In this document: positions 23,110 through 34,506 of the stretch, piece by piece | Layout of the letters: the number at the start of each line of letters is the position of its first letter | Position numbering within the stretch: the stretch's first letter is position 1 | Assembly: GCA_020726505.1 (NCBI GenBank) | Contig: JAHLEZ010000006.1 | Coordinates: forward strand, 310,001 to 374,000 | Direction: 5' to 3' | DNA length: 64,000 bases | From: Leptodontidium sp. MPI-SDFR-AT-0119 | Taxonomy: Eukaryota; Ascomycota; Leotiomycetes; Helotiales; Leptodontidiaceae | Position numbers and translations under genes: made by a program | Notes under the pieces: model-generated | The model's database searches: none | What the model was told of the DNA's origin: nothing | What the model saw: the letters and a program-made list of their open reading frames with translations, nothing else

Positions 23110-23889
23110 GTTGGTACAGGTATCATCTGCTGGGCAGAGTAGAGTTGTGGAACATGTGTTCGGGGTGAGGGGTGATGATTTGGAGATGTTGAGCGATGCC
23201 TGTCAGGCGTGGGTGAGTTGGTTGTGCAAGTCAAGCTGGCGACAGCCACGCCAAAGCAAACAAAAGCCGAGGCTGACTGAACGAGGCTCTGCGATGGAGC
23301 TGGGCGACCAATGAATCGATCGTTGACAGCGTTACACATGCGCCAGCAAGGTATGACGCTGGAGGAGGTTGGTGATTATTATTTTCAACGCGATAAGACC
23401 ACGATCAAGAAGTTGCAGCTGTTGGGTTGCGGTGGAATTGCGCTTGGCTGAATGCGCCTGCTGACCTTTGATCGCGTTGCCACGGTAATGAACCCAGCAA
23501 AAGTCAACAAAAATTGATCGGCCGAGATTGATAAGGAGTGAATAGGATTGGAAAGAGATTAAATTGGTTGGCGAAAGTGACAAGATATATGACAGTAGAG
23601 AAAGGGTAGAGTGTGAGATAGAGCATACGCATATTTCTCAACATCAGAGTGATGCTTCCTACCATGTCTTGCAGATTCAACACCAGAGTCTGATGGAACA
23701 TTCACGTCTTGAGGACGCAGTGGAGATAATGGTTGACTTGTTGAGCCAACTGAAGACCTATCATTCATCCGTGAGGTCCGATCTTCCAAATCAAATAGTC
23801 TCTTCCCGTCTATCTAGTATGTTTCAACGCCCAAGGTATCATGAATCGCATCAAACGTCTACCTACAAGCCCCAGCCAAACGTCCTCGC
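23110..23889. other. Intergenic between two minus-strand genes
   Basis: Promoter side of the disordered-protein gene and 3' side of the HD-domain gene. Nothing else is recognised. Confidence 0.45.
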
Positions 23890-24791
23890 TCAAGCCGTAC
23901 CATTAGTCTTTGGTGCTGGCTTGGAATAATACTCCAAACTTCCAGCTCCAACTTCAGCTCCCTGGTCATTGTATGTAGCATGTTCCTGTCCAGCCCAAAA
24001 ATCCTCTCTCTCCTTGAGTAACGCATCACTCCACTCCTTAACCTCCGGCATAACAATTCTTGTAGCAACCCAAGAGAATTCTCCCAAATCCAACCTACGC
24101 TCATGGATACGCTCGTACTCCACCATCTGAAGTATCAACTCGATCTTATCCACGTCATGGACAAACTGACTCTCTGGTGTCTCGGAGTCTTCGTATTCCT
24201 GCCAGATAGCCTTCAACTCTTGTCCGGTTATCCCTCCGTTGACGCGACCAAGAAGGCTGTTGGTGAAGTAGTCCATGGTGGTGCTCTCTCGACGGTTCTT
24301 CTCATGTTTTGCAACGCCGTCAACAGGTGTGATGTCTCCTACTAGAGCCTCTGCCATATCATGGACTAGTGCCATCTTCGTGCAGTGTGGGATGTTGAGT
24401 TTCGATGAGAGAGAAGGAGGGGCGAGCATGGTGATAATGGACATTCGGTACATGTGGTCGGCGATCGATTCACCGCTGCAGGATGTTAGTTATACCTCCA
24501 CAAAGTGGAAGAAACACTTACTGGCTGATACCAAATCTTCGCCAACCTTCGCGCTTGGTAGTCTTCAGACGCTCGAGCATGTGGAAGAAGGGAACTGGAG
24601 AGGTAGAGTCTGTTTGCGGTGCACCTCCAGGAATTGTCGCAACGACAGCTTCAACGGTCCACGACGGTTTCGCATCCTTAGCAGAAGAGGCACTTGATGC
24701 TGTTGTTGTCAGTATATCATCATCCGGGCACAGGAGGGAATCTCAACTCACCCGCATCCCCATTAACATGGACTTCCCCGTTTGCTGTCAT
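23890..24791 (-). CDS. HD-domain 5'-deoxynucleotidase (HDDC2/YfbR-like)
   Basis: Three exons (24791-24752, 24699-24522, 24475-23890) give 267 residues. The HD metal-binding motifs are intact: the first His in GESIADHMYRMS, the HD pair in LVHDMAEALVGDITP, and a later Asp in FVHDVDKIELILQMVEYE. Family members remove phosphate from deoxynucleoside monophosphates and act in the cytosol or nucleus. The first 40-nt exon supplies a short Ala/Ser-rich head. The length is slightly above the usual 200-240 because of this head and a short Gly/Lys-rich tail. Confidence 0.9.
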
Positions 24792-25864
24792 CCTGCCCCG
24801 CGCTTGAAATCTGGATCAGATCCGCTGCACAATCTCGAGGAGAATGAGTGTGGTGAGGGGTCGGAAACAGAGGAGGGAATTCCAACTTTAAGAGCAACGC
24901 GGTTTACAAGAAACAGGAGAGTGGTGAGTGTTGCAGGTGTTGTTTGGGAAAAGGATGGTCATGGGAAAAGAGCAGGTGGTTTGGGCTCCTGCCCGCCAGT
25001 CAACAAAAACACAACCACCGTCCCTGGCCGGCACTCCCCGCCAATGACGCACTAAAGTCTTACATAGCGTTGCATGGGAGTGGGTGGGGGTCTCGCTCGG
25101 ATAGCTGCCGATGTTGTACCAGTGGGAATAGCTTCAGCATTTCCTGTTTGATGTTTATGCTCGGTTTTTTGTTTGTCTCTCCACCATGGAGCTATCAGTT
25201 GATACACAGGGAATACGTGCCAAGTGGCGGCTCAATCATGTAGTGGCATGCTTGCTATCCAGGGAGTTCCTCTTCATCAGTCGCCACAGTGTTCTTAAAC
25301 TCCAATCACTCTCCCTTCTCAGAATCTCATGTAACCCATTCATTTACTTGCCTGCAAAGCATGAAACGCGTCGTGCCGATAATGACAGCGACAGCATTGT
25401 TCGTTCAAGTCTGGAATGCAGACATGTTTGATCTTGGAAGAAGTCCGAAAGTTACACTTAGGTCAAGTTCCACCAGCAGGGAAAGGAAACGGTCCCATAC
25501 AAGTACCAGAAAGATCACTGGCCTCCGAAATGTTAATTGCTAGCAAACTTCAATCGTTTTTCAATGCTTCCGGTTCTCTTCTGCTTCTGCTTGCCCGTGT
25601 TGTCAAGGAGACTTACCTATGCCAGGCAAACCAGAAAACTGCAACAGAAGCATATTTTTATCACTTCAGCTCAGCCATTCAATTTGCAACTTCAAATGAG
25701 TCGCACAAGCCCCTGTTCCAAACAGCCACTTCACTTTACCGAACCATATCATCACAACAAAGCCAAGTCAACAAGCGAACCTCAAAAGCAAAAGGGAGAG
25801 ATTCCACTGCCAGCATCCCTGTATTCGGACATAACTGGTAAGGCGGCTAGGTAAGAGGCAGGGA
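24792..25864. other. Intergenic before the Crypton
   Basis: Upstream region of the HD-domain gene, then about 800 bp of ordinary-composition sequence with no supported gene up to the GC-rich element. Confidence 0.45.
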
Positions 25865-25873
25865 TGCTTATCG
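25865..25873 (+). repeat. Left direct repeat TGCTTATCG of the Crypton
   Basis: Identical to 28940-28948 at the right border of the GC-rich block; a candidate recombination site. Confidence 0.5.
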
Positions 25874-26098
25874 GGGGCCCGCGCAGTTGCGCCGCAACCC
25901 GCGACACCGCGCGCCCCCCTCGCTTGGGTCCCGTGACCTGCTTACCGGCCGCGGGCGGCGCGCCGTGAAATCGCGTGCGCGCCTTGTGATAAGCGGCGCG
26001 GGGACTGCGCGTGCTACTTATCACCTCTCCCCCTCGCGTCCGCGTGTGTCAACAAACTGCCAAACCACCGCACCCCGAGACAGAGACGGACGACAGCC

Positions 26099-27991
26099 AT
26101 GGACGATTCGTACGCCGCCGCGACGACGCGCGCGCAGGAGGCCCGCCGCGCTGGCCTGAAGGCGAAGAAGGACGAGCAGCCGGACAATACGGCACGCAGC
26201 TACCGGTCGAAGCAGCAGGAGTGGAAGGCACGTCCCCCTCCCCCTCCCTCGTGTGTATATATGTGTGGCTAGCTAGCTAATAGAGCCGCTCTTTAGAACT
26301 GGTGCAGCAAGCCGCGGCTCGCGCAGGACGGCTCGTTCTATACTTGGCCAGACGGCGAGCTCGTGACCCCAGACAAACTAGCCGCCTGGCTAAAGGAGGA
26401 CGTCCTCCTCCGGCGCGTCAAGCCAGCCGGCAAGCCGTCGACGAAGAAGCAGCAGAAGAGGAAGGGGGCGGGTGACTATGACCAGGAGGCGGCAGCGCTG
26501 CTCGAGGCCAAGAGCCTCGCCCAGACCCTCGAGGTCCCGCTCGCGGAGATCGCAGAGCTGCTGGCGGAGGACCGCGAGGGCTACGTGCTCCCGGAGGCCT
26601 TCGCTCGAGAGCCGGGTACGACTGGCGACAGCAGTAGTAGAGGCAGCAGTAGTAGTAGCGGCGAGGGCTCGTTACTTACGAAAGGGACAGTTGACGCGTA
26701 TATTGCTGCTGTAATCGAGCTCTGGCGACTACAGGTCGCTCACGGTAGCCACAATACCGAGAACCCTCGCGGTGCGGCTGTCCGGGGCTTCCTCGAGCAG
26801 CGGGCGCGCCAGCGTGGCAAGCTTGATCGGGAGACCTTTAAGGACCGAGGCAATGACGGGATCCAGGCCGGCTACTCGCCCGAAGAGTGGCTGCGGATTC
26901 AAGACGTCTTGCTCTCTGGAGCCGCGCTTATGCCGCAGAACTTGCGAACGAGGCTCGACTTGCTCCTCGGGCACTACTACCTCTTGCGTGGCGAAAACCG
27001 GCGGAAGATGGAGCTAGCAGACCTCTCTCTGCTCGATTACCCGCTAACAGAGGGCCCGACGCCGTGTAGCTGCCTCGTCACTCTCTTGCGAGACGGCAAG
27101 TTAAATAAGACAGCGAAGAAGGAGTTCATGGGCTCCCTTCGACACAAGGACCCGTTATTCTGTACGCAGGGCGCCCTCGCACAGCTCCTTTTCTGGCGCT
27201 GGCATATCGCTGGCGAGGCGCCGCCGTCTTTCCGCCAGCGGAGCGACTGGTACCGAATCAAAGTGCTCGTTGGCCAGGACCGTGAGCAAGAGCTCTCGTA
27301 CCCGACGCAGCTTCAAGAGACGTGGCGTGTCTTTGGCGCAGCCGGGGTCGTCTCGACGAAGAAGACGCACCTGCCGCGGCGTGTAGGCGCGCAGAGCGCA
27401 GAAACGCACGGCAGCTCGCTCGCGCAGATCTCGCAAGCTGGCCGCTGGAACCAGAGCGTCCTTTGCCAGGCTTACCTTACACACTTACCGCGGCAGTTTA
27501 TGCGTATCGTCGCCGGCTTTTCAACGTCTACTGGCGACTACTTCCTCGCGCGTGCTGCCCACGAGCCGCCGTACGCCCTCCAGAAGCAGCTTTGGCCCTG
27601 GCTCGAGGAGTGGGAGGCCCGCTTTGAGGCGCGCGCGCGCCGGTGTACCTGGGCGCAGGGCGGCCTCGACGAAGATGACCTCGCTGGCGACGGGTTCCTT
27701 AAGCTCCTACGGCGCCTCCGCGTCGTCCTCTTACAAGACCTCGCTGTCTTACAGCCTCGCTACCCCGCGCTGCCGTTTTTCGCTTACGCCCCTTTCTACG
27801 GGCCAGATTGGGACGAGTTCGCCTTACTCGTCCAGGCCGACGCTATAGGGCCGAGCGAGCCACGGAGCCTACTCCTCGAGCGCGCGCTGCCCGAGCTGAG
27901 TAGTGTCCTCGAGAGCGCGCGCGAGGCGATCCTCCAGAGCACGCAGCGGCTCGTCGGCCGGCTCGAGGGCCGGCTCGAGGACCGACTGTAG
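26099..27991 (+). pseudogene. Crypton tyrosine recombinase, ended by a premature TAG
   Basis: The start at 26099 opens a basic N-terminal exon ending SKQQEWK, then an intron with a GC donor (26228 to about 26297), then NWCSKPRLAQDG and the long frame. The recombinase domain shows the first catalytic Arg in LLRGENRR (about 26986), the His of THGSSLAQI (27406-27408) with Arg of AGRWN (27443-27445), and the Tyr of QAYLTHLPRQ (27473-27475). This gives the R-H-R-Y set of tyrosine recombinases that cut and rejoin DNA. The frame stops at a TAG (27989-27991) inside an otherwise continuous helical region. The downstream sequence stays in frame, so the stop looks like a mutation of a CAG Gln codon. Composition and codon use are far more GC-rich than the neighbours. 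Confidence 0.82.
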
Positions 27992-28438
27992 GCTCTGCAA
28001 AGCAGCCTCGATGCCCTCGTACAAGGCCAAGTCCCAATTACTACGACGATAACCTCAGTCACGAGCTACTTAGGCACAGGGCCGGGGATATTAACAGCGG
28101 ACACGGTAACAGCGCCCGTCTCTACGCCTGCGCCTACGCCTTTCCCTCTCGCGCCTCTCATCGAGCCAGGCTTACCAGCCGTGACAGCCCTGGCTCGAGT
28201 CTTTACAGTCAAGGACGCCTGGCGAGAGTGGCGAGACGGGCTACCGGGCCAGGTGGCGATCAGGGAGCTCGAAGAGCGCTGGGGGAGCCGCTGGCGGCCA
28301 GGGAATACAATCAAGGTCCAGTTCTGTCGGCGCAAGGTTATCTGGGACGCGGTCCGCGCCCGTATAGCGCGGGGGAGGACCGAGGAGGAGGCCGTCGACG
28401 AGCTCGAGCAGCTGCGCGCCGGCCGGAGCCTGAACTAG
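27992..28438 (+). pseudogene. GCR1_C-like DNA-binding domain of the Crypton, cut off by nonsense
   Basis: The frame continues directly from the recombinase after the TAG. It begins with a Thr/Pro-rich linker, then TVKDAWREWRDGLPG, IRELEERWGSRWRPG and FCRRKVIWDAVRARI. This matches the Gcr1 C-terminal DNA-binding fold that fungal Cryptons carry after the recombinase. A second in-frame TAG (28436-28438), also explained by CAG to TAG, is followed by about 50 more in-frame codons rich in Arg and Gly. Confidence 0.75.
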
Positions 28439-28939
28439 CTCGTGGACGAGTTACGCCAGCGCCGCCAGCGCCGCCAGGAGGGCCAGGAGGGCCCGAGCCT
28501 GCGAGGGAAGGGGAGGGGGCAGGGTAAACAGAGTAGGCGAGGCCGCGGGGGGCTCTGGGGGCGGCGGGGCGGCGCTTCGCGCGGTAAGTAGTTAACGAAA
28601 GGGCTATAGTAGCTAGCTAGGACTTCCTTCTACTTAAAATCTACCTCTTTTATAGACCCTTATATTACGTGTCGCGAGTGCCCTCGGTCTTGTACCTCCC
28701 TTGATATCACGTGACTTTTGCCTCTTAATATCTCGGCAACTACTTGTCCAAATCGCTCGCCTATAGGCCCATTTTGACGGCCGCGCGCGCGCGGTTCTAA
28801 CGGTGCCTTTATTATAAAATTGAAGCCGGCGGTGCTCGAGATGCGGCCCCTCGAAGGCGCGGCGCACTTATCAACAGGACTTAGGTAATCGCATACGATT
28901 TCGCGTAACCGCCCCGCCAAACGCACCAACGATAAGTTC

Positions 28940-28948
28940 TGCTTATCG
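28940..28948 (+). repeat. Right direct repeat TGCTTATCG of the Crypton
   Basis: Identical to the left copy. It overlaps one arm of a small inverted repeat (CGATAAG and CTTATCG, 28930-28948). Confidence 0.5.
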
Positions 28949-29430
28949 CAATTGGGGGCACGCCATCATCGTCATCCCCTCCCTCCAATGAGGACATGAA
29001 TCATGCTGTGAATAACCTCACCGCAATTCCATTTAAAATACCACTTGCAAATATACTTTGAAGTATTCCTCTTCCCGGATCTCGGCAACTACAGCCATCA
29101 CTCCAAACATCACCTGAAAGAAAGGGGCTCGCGCAGATATCCGGAAAGAGGAACAATAGACGCAGGCTGATTGTAAGCTGAAAGCTATGCCCAGTACTCG
29201 ACGTGCATGTACATTTGCTGACTGGTGGAGTAGGTACGAAACTCAAACTGAGCCTGTGGATATCAAAATATCAGAACTCGCTTCCAAATACGTCAGAGTT
29301 ATCGTTCCAAGCTGCATAACCAGTTCGGCATAGAAATACTTACTACCTTTCCCCTCGAGTCTCATCCTCTTTCCCTGCTCGGGATTGTGTCTTTGTTTTT
29401 CTTGTATCTTTAAAAGTATCATCCGACAAA
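28949..29430. other. Intergenic, upstream of the F-box-like gene
   Basis: Sequence returns to host-like composition. No gene is seen. Confidence 0.45.
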
Positions 29431-30426
29431 ATGGTGGTCGAATCCACTGGAATTGAGGCTCTGCCCAACGAGGTTTGTAGAAAATCCAGAAACGGAATCA
29501 CGATTAACTGTCTAAGATCCTCATCTCCATGCTCTCAACCTTCCGCACCCTCGAACTCCTCCCATTAACACTCATTTCGCATCGCTTCCACTCCCTCATC
29601 GTCCGTATCCTACACCATCGACTCCTCGAAACAGCCCAGCTCAAAGACCACAAACTCATCCTCGAGTGTTTCCACCCGTCCACCAAACTCTCCACCCCCT
29701 ACCTCTTCTGCGACTTCATCGGCACACACCCTCTCAACTCTTCCTCCAATGAGATATACGAAGATGACAACGTGGTGGGCAAGCTGGGGAAACTGAACGC
29801 TTTGTACTCGCACTTCCTGCCTCTCAAACCAGACAGCGATAGGCGGATCGTTCGGTCCCATCCTGCAGGTGGCTCGTTCTCAATCCCCAACGGATTGGTC
29901 GATCAACACGACCGATTCGTCTGTCAGAACATCCACCTCGAATCGCACGAACTATTCTCGCAACTGCAGATCATCACCAGTCTTGTGAAAATCGGTCCAA
30001 AGAGAGGTCTCTTCCTCAGCTCTGTCAATATAGGGGATAGCATCATGAGGATTTGGAGGGAGTGGCTTGCCGATCGAGCGAGGCATGGGTGTTCTAGAGA
30101 TGGGGAGAGTAGTAAGGAAACGAACAAGGAGAGAGCGGATAGATTGCGTTGGGCAGACAATAATGAGACTGTGGGGTTGAGGTTGAGGGTTGTAGAAAGA
30201 GAGGAAGCTACACCGGTGCTTGTTCGAAAGGACGAGGATCCGCCGGTCAGCTATACTCTCCAGTATGAGGGTATGCTTTCCCAGAAGTCGAGACTTGGAA
30301 TCGATGCTGACGGTCGTAGAATTGGTGATCAAAACTACTCAACTTCTGCTCCTGGTCGAGCAGAGTATTGACCAGGAAGTGAATAATTCAGGTAAAGCCG
30401 TTGTGATAGGATCTTGGGACCGGTGA
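29431..30426 (+). CDS. F-box-like protein
   Basis: Three exons (29431-29472, 29517-30270, 30320-30426) give 300 residues. The N-terminus reads IEALPNE, then across the first intron ILISMLSTFRTLELLPL and ISHRFHSLI, an F-box-like helix set that would bind Skp1 in an SCF ubiquitin ligase. The rest has no recognised substrate-binding repeats; it includes charged Lys/Glu/Arg-rich stretches. The second intron is inferred from a GTATGC donor, a GCTGAC branch and a TAG acceptor; without it the protein would end at 30371 with a different tail. Confidence 0.7.
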
Positions 30427-31951
30427 TAGTCGGTGGAACCAAAACCAATCGACGAAATGAGATATGATGAAAAGATGAGTTGAACTTGAACTTACGATGC
30501 ATAGGACAGTATTGTGGTTTGGACGGCGTGTATGCTTTGAATCCATTTGAGGGGCTTCGTCCAGCGTATCTTCCGAATTCTTGGTCTCGGTTTGTGGATG
30601 CATCTTCGAGGCGTATGTATTGATTTAGGGCAGTGGATTTCGGTGAAGGGATAAGTTGAGCCTGGAGTTTAGACAATGCGTGTCGATATTTTGCATCAAT
30701 TCGTTAGTTTTGCTTTCCAATCACAGCCAGTCCTTGTGCGCCGCTCATCATCCGGGCATTTGCATCACGATCGAAATGATTCTTTCATACTTGATCGTAA
30801 ATTCCTGGTCGGTTGAAGCGGCTATGTATGCCTCCCTGGTGATATCCTCCCCCTCATCAACAGGTTTTTCCAATTCCCAGATCTCTCCTGTAGTTGCTTT
30901 CACGCATCCGAGTTCGACACGATCGCAAATAAAATTGACGCCGCTATTGGTAGCTGTAGCTATCTTTTCTGCCGACAGGGCGCGGGATGATCCCAATCCC
31001 AGACCACCCCACACGAAGCTTGACTTCGTATCCAACCAGGGCAAAGATAGTTCGTGCTAGCAAATCAAAAATCGCTCATTCGAAATTCGAAGGCTAGCTA
31101 GCACGCTGCACGCACCAGCCGTGGGAAAGGTTGAGATGAAGATGAGGTTAGAAGTAGAAATAGCAAGATGCGAGACTGGAAAACGGGAGCACTGCGCTGT
31201 GCAGGAAGATATTATTGATTTTTGCGATTATTCGCTAGTCGAATGTGGTCCCATCTCCGGATGGACAATCCAGATGAGGCAGGACAGGGCACGGGGCGGA
31301 AAGTGACCCTTCTAACGGCAAATATCCAAATGGCCCACTAAATGGGGCTTGGCTGTTCCTGTGCAGCGCTGTCCGTTTAGTGGGTTTCAGAGGTCGATTC
31401 CAATGGTTGCCTTCCACTGACACCTCTAGGTGTCCTGGGGATGTCACCGTCGTCGTAATCATCGTAATCTTTCGTGGGAATTATTTACCCACTCTTACCA
31501 AGTCTCGTTTAAGATTCTTAATTCATGAGCAATTGAATTTCAATCCCTTCTCTCCGTCTTTAGATAATCAACCAGTGTTCCGGCGACTTACTTCCTACAC
31601 CGTTGATGGGGATTGCTTCGTGAGCTCAAAACAGAACTTCTCGACTCTGGTGGACTTAGACAGAAACAGAAGATATTCCTTGTATGACCCCTTCCTAACT
31701 GCTTCTCCAACACCAGCTTCCTGTCATCGACTTCATATATCAAGTCAACTTCTACAAATAGAATCCCATACTAACAAACTTCCAGCATACGCCCCAACTA
31801 CCAAAAATGCGGTAGAAGGATGTTGTTCTCCTCTCAGCTCAGCATCATCCCTTCAAGTTGACCAAACCTGCAAGGCCTAGACAAGGCTAGCTAGGTCCAT
31901 TCGGCATAACTCGAGGTCTAGTGGGGGACGAATACCTTCTCCCGTAAGCGA
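30427..31951. other. Intergenic, no firm gene
   Basis: About 1.5 kb. A 98-codon frame on the minus strand (31044-30748, with a GSSRALSAEKIATATNSG stretch) looks more protein-like than its neighbours but matches nothing I know. It could be a gene remnant. The rest shows nothing. Confidence 0.35.
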
Positions 31952-33850
31952 ATGTCCAGGTCCATCAACAGTCCAGCGGACTCTCGACCGACCTCTTCTA
32001 ATATGCTGAGTCGAGTACGTATGGCGGGGTGTTTCCCCTCCCTCTCGCCCAAGGGAAAGCTCGCTCAGTCTCGAAGAAATCGCCCTCGTCTATTTTGGTC
32101 CTGTGTCGCTGGATTGCTGCTCATCGTGATGTTGATCCCGGCTCTCGTTTGTGGACTGTATTTCGGCTTAGCACACGAGAAAAAGAGCAGTATTCCATTG
32201 ACTGTTGATCTCGGTTACTCGAAATACCAGGGTTCCAATGTTGAGAATGGCGTAACTCAGTGGCTAGGGATCCGATATGCTGCTGCGCCGGTGGGAGATT
32301 TGAGATTCAGAGCTCCGAGAGATCCTACTGCGAATACTACTCTTCAGATAGCGAATAAGGTATGTATCTCCGTTTTCGGCTTCATCTCGACTAATCAAAA
32401 TAGTATGGGCCTGTTTGCCACAGCTCACCGTCGACACGGGTCGACCCAAGCAAATCAGAAGACTGTCTCTTCCTGAACGTCTATGCACCAACAGACAACA
32501 GCAAACCACACCCAGTTTTCGTGTTCTTCCAAGGAGGTGGCTTCAACACCAACTCATCACCGAACATGAATGCAAACAAACTGATCAATGCTGGAGCACA
32601 TGATATCGTGGTCGTCACTTTCAACTATCGAGTTGGACCTTACGGATTTCTGGCCAGCAAGGAAGTCGAGGCGAATGGAGACTTGAACAATGGACTTCTA
32701 GATCAAAGGAAGGTGCTTCAATGGATTCAGAAAAACGTACATTTGGTAGGTCTCCTTTCCTTGGTCTTCGATACAGGCTAACATCTCAGTTCGGTGGTGA
32801 TCCAACACACGTCACAATCGGAGGTGCATCTGCGGGCGGCGCTTCAGTCGACTTGCACCTCTCGGCTTACGGTGGAAGAGATGACAACCTCTTCCATGCC
32901 GCAGCAGCTGAATCCCAGTCCTTCGGCAATCAACTCACGATCTCAGAGTCGCAATACCAGTACGACACTCTCGTTAAACGTGTGGGCTGCAACACCACAA
33001 CCGACACCCTGGAATGCCTCCGTTCTGTTTCCATCCAAACACTTGCCTCCAACAACCCCGACATCCCCTATCCCAACGGTCCAGGTGGGAATCCAATATC
33101 CATGTGGAGTCCTACAATCGACGGCAACTTCACAACAGACTACACGTACAACCTATTCGCACAGGGAATATTCATAAAAGTGCCTTCAATCTTCGGAGAT
33201 TCCACGAACGAGGGCACCATATTCACGCCTAGCAATTTAAGCAGCACGTTGGACATGCACAACTTTCTTGGTGATAACTTTCCCAAGTTGACGGAAGCCC
33301 AGTTGGCACAGATTGATGTACTGTACCCCAAGGCGGAGCAGTATCCAGAGAAGGGAACGTATTGGAAGACAGGCGCGAATGCGTATGGGGAGATGAGGTA
33401 TAATTGCCCGGGGATATTCATCAGCTCGGCGATTGTTGCAAGTGGTATGCCGTCGAGTTGGAATTACCGGTATGTTGCTGCTTTTTGGTAATGCAGATTG
33501 AGCTTCTAGTAACAGATCTCAGGTGGAATGTCCTTTCTCCCGCCAACGCAGTCTCCGGGCTTGGTGTAACGCATGCCATAACTACAGCAAGTATATGGGG
33601 GACGTCAACTGCACCCGATAGTGCCTTGACACCTACTATTCAAGCATACTGGACGTCCTTCATCCGATCCAAAAATCCAAACACGTATAAGCTTGCCGCG
33701 GCGCCGAAGTGGGAGACTTTCGGGACAGTGGACTTCCAAAGAGTGCTTTTCCCGAATGATGTGAAGAAAGTGGCTATGGAGGGTGTGCCGGCGGATCAGG
33801 CGACGAGGTGTAAATACTTGAGCGGGATTGGAGCGAGTATCGGGCAGTAA
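31952..33850 (+). CDS. Type-B carboxylesterase/lipase with N-terminal membrane anchor
   Basis: Four exons (31952-32359, 32404-32745, 32790-33469, 33523-33850) encode 585 residues. After a roughly 45-residue Ser/Arg-rich cytoplasmic head comes a hydrophobic segment (SCVAGLLLIVMLIPALVCGL), so the enzyme is probably a type II membrane protein. The esterase fold shows WLGIRYAAAPVGDLRF, EDCLFLNVYAP, FFQGGGFNTNSSP (oxyanion region), the nucleophile Ser in TIGGASAGGASV, the acid Glu in STNEGTIF and a His candidate in GVTHAI. The family hydrolyses carboxylic esters; the substrate cannot be predicted. Several Asn-x-Ser/Thr sites fit a secretory-pathway luminal domain. Confidence 0.9.
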
Positions 33851-33950
33851 TTTGTGCTTTTTAGATGTTCCCAACGCGGACATGGGAATATGCCTGGAGT
33901 GGTGTTGGTGGCAATAGGGGAGTTTCTGAGTTTTAGGGTATACCATTCTG

Positions 33951-33982
<32 letters not shown>

Positions 33983-34506
33983 ATACATAGCGAGTATTCG
34001 TTGAACTTTGTATAGAGGCACCTGCTGTGAATAGATTACAGCCATAGAGGTGGCAGAAATTGCACGAGATTCTATAATTGATATCACACTCTCTTCTCTT
34101 GGCCCTGCCGACCTGATACCCTCGACACTGCTCACTGCTTGCGCTCTTCTTGAAGCTTTGGCCCGGGCTTGTAGAACGGTGTCGTGGTATGGTGGCAGTT
34201 TTTCAAACATACTGTCATTCGTCCTGCCATCTTCAAACTGCATCCACGACGACTTTGTCTCCAGCAATGGGGTTGAGATCTGCGAGAACGCAACTACACC
34301 CCGCCCTTTGTCTATGGCAAGACAAGACATAGCTGCATCTGTGTACTTTGTCCACTGAACCCTTATTATCTGTGGACGGTTGTTGCCCCTCTCCAAGCAT
34401 CAATAGCTGGGAGCTGCACTCGAGGAGCCAAGTCAATAGGCTCCGAGTGACAGGCGGCATATCATTTCTTGACACGAAATTGTTGTCCAGAAGGCCATGG
34501 AGCCAA
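33851..34506. other. Convergent interval with a T30 tract
   Basis: Contains an uninterrupted run of 30 T at 33952-33981. On the minus strand a stretch with KLPPYHDTVLQARAKASRRA (around 34196-34135) looks protein-like. It could be a 3' exon of the neighbouring PPxY gene, but I could not find a convincing junction. Confidence 0.4.
33952..33981 (+). repeat. Poly(T) tract, 30 bases
   Basis: Thirty consecutive T about 100 bp after the esterase stop codon; equivalently a poly(A) run on the minus strand. Confidence 0.95.

Larger units (their letters stand above)
25865..28948 (+). mobile_element. Crypton DNA transposon (tyrosine recombinase type)
   Basis: An abrupt GC-rich block of about 3.1 kb lies in AT-richer host sequence. 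It encodes a Crypton-type tyrosine recombinase followed by a GCR1_C-like DNA-binding domain, the combination typical of fungal Cryptons. The nine-base string TGCTTATCG occurs at 25865-25873 and 28940-28948, exactly where composition changes, and could be the recombination/target repeat. A CGATAAG...CTTATCG inverted pair sits at the right end. No terminal inverted repeats or reverse transcriptase are seen. Two nonsense changes suggest this copy no longer makes the full protein. Confidence 0.85.

Noticed and set aside
26011..26280. Alternative plus-strand frame at the Crypton 5' end
   Set aside because: Out of frame with the recombinase; the exon from 26099 matches the Crypton N-terminal pattern.
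33605..34396. Minus-strand frame of 263 codons containing a poly-Lys run
   Set aside because: The poly-Lys comes from the T30 tract, and the frame runs into the esterase 3' end. Only the PPYHD part may be real, as a possible exon of the PPxY gene.
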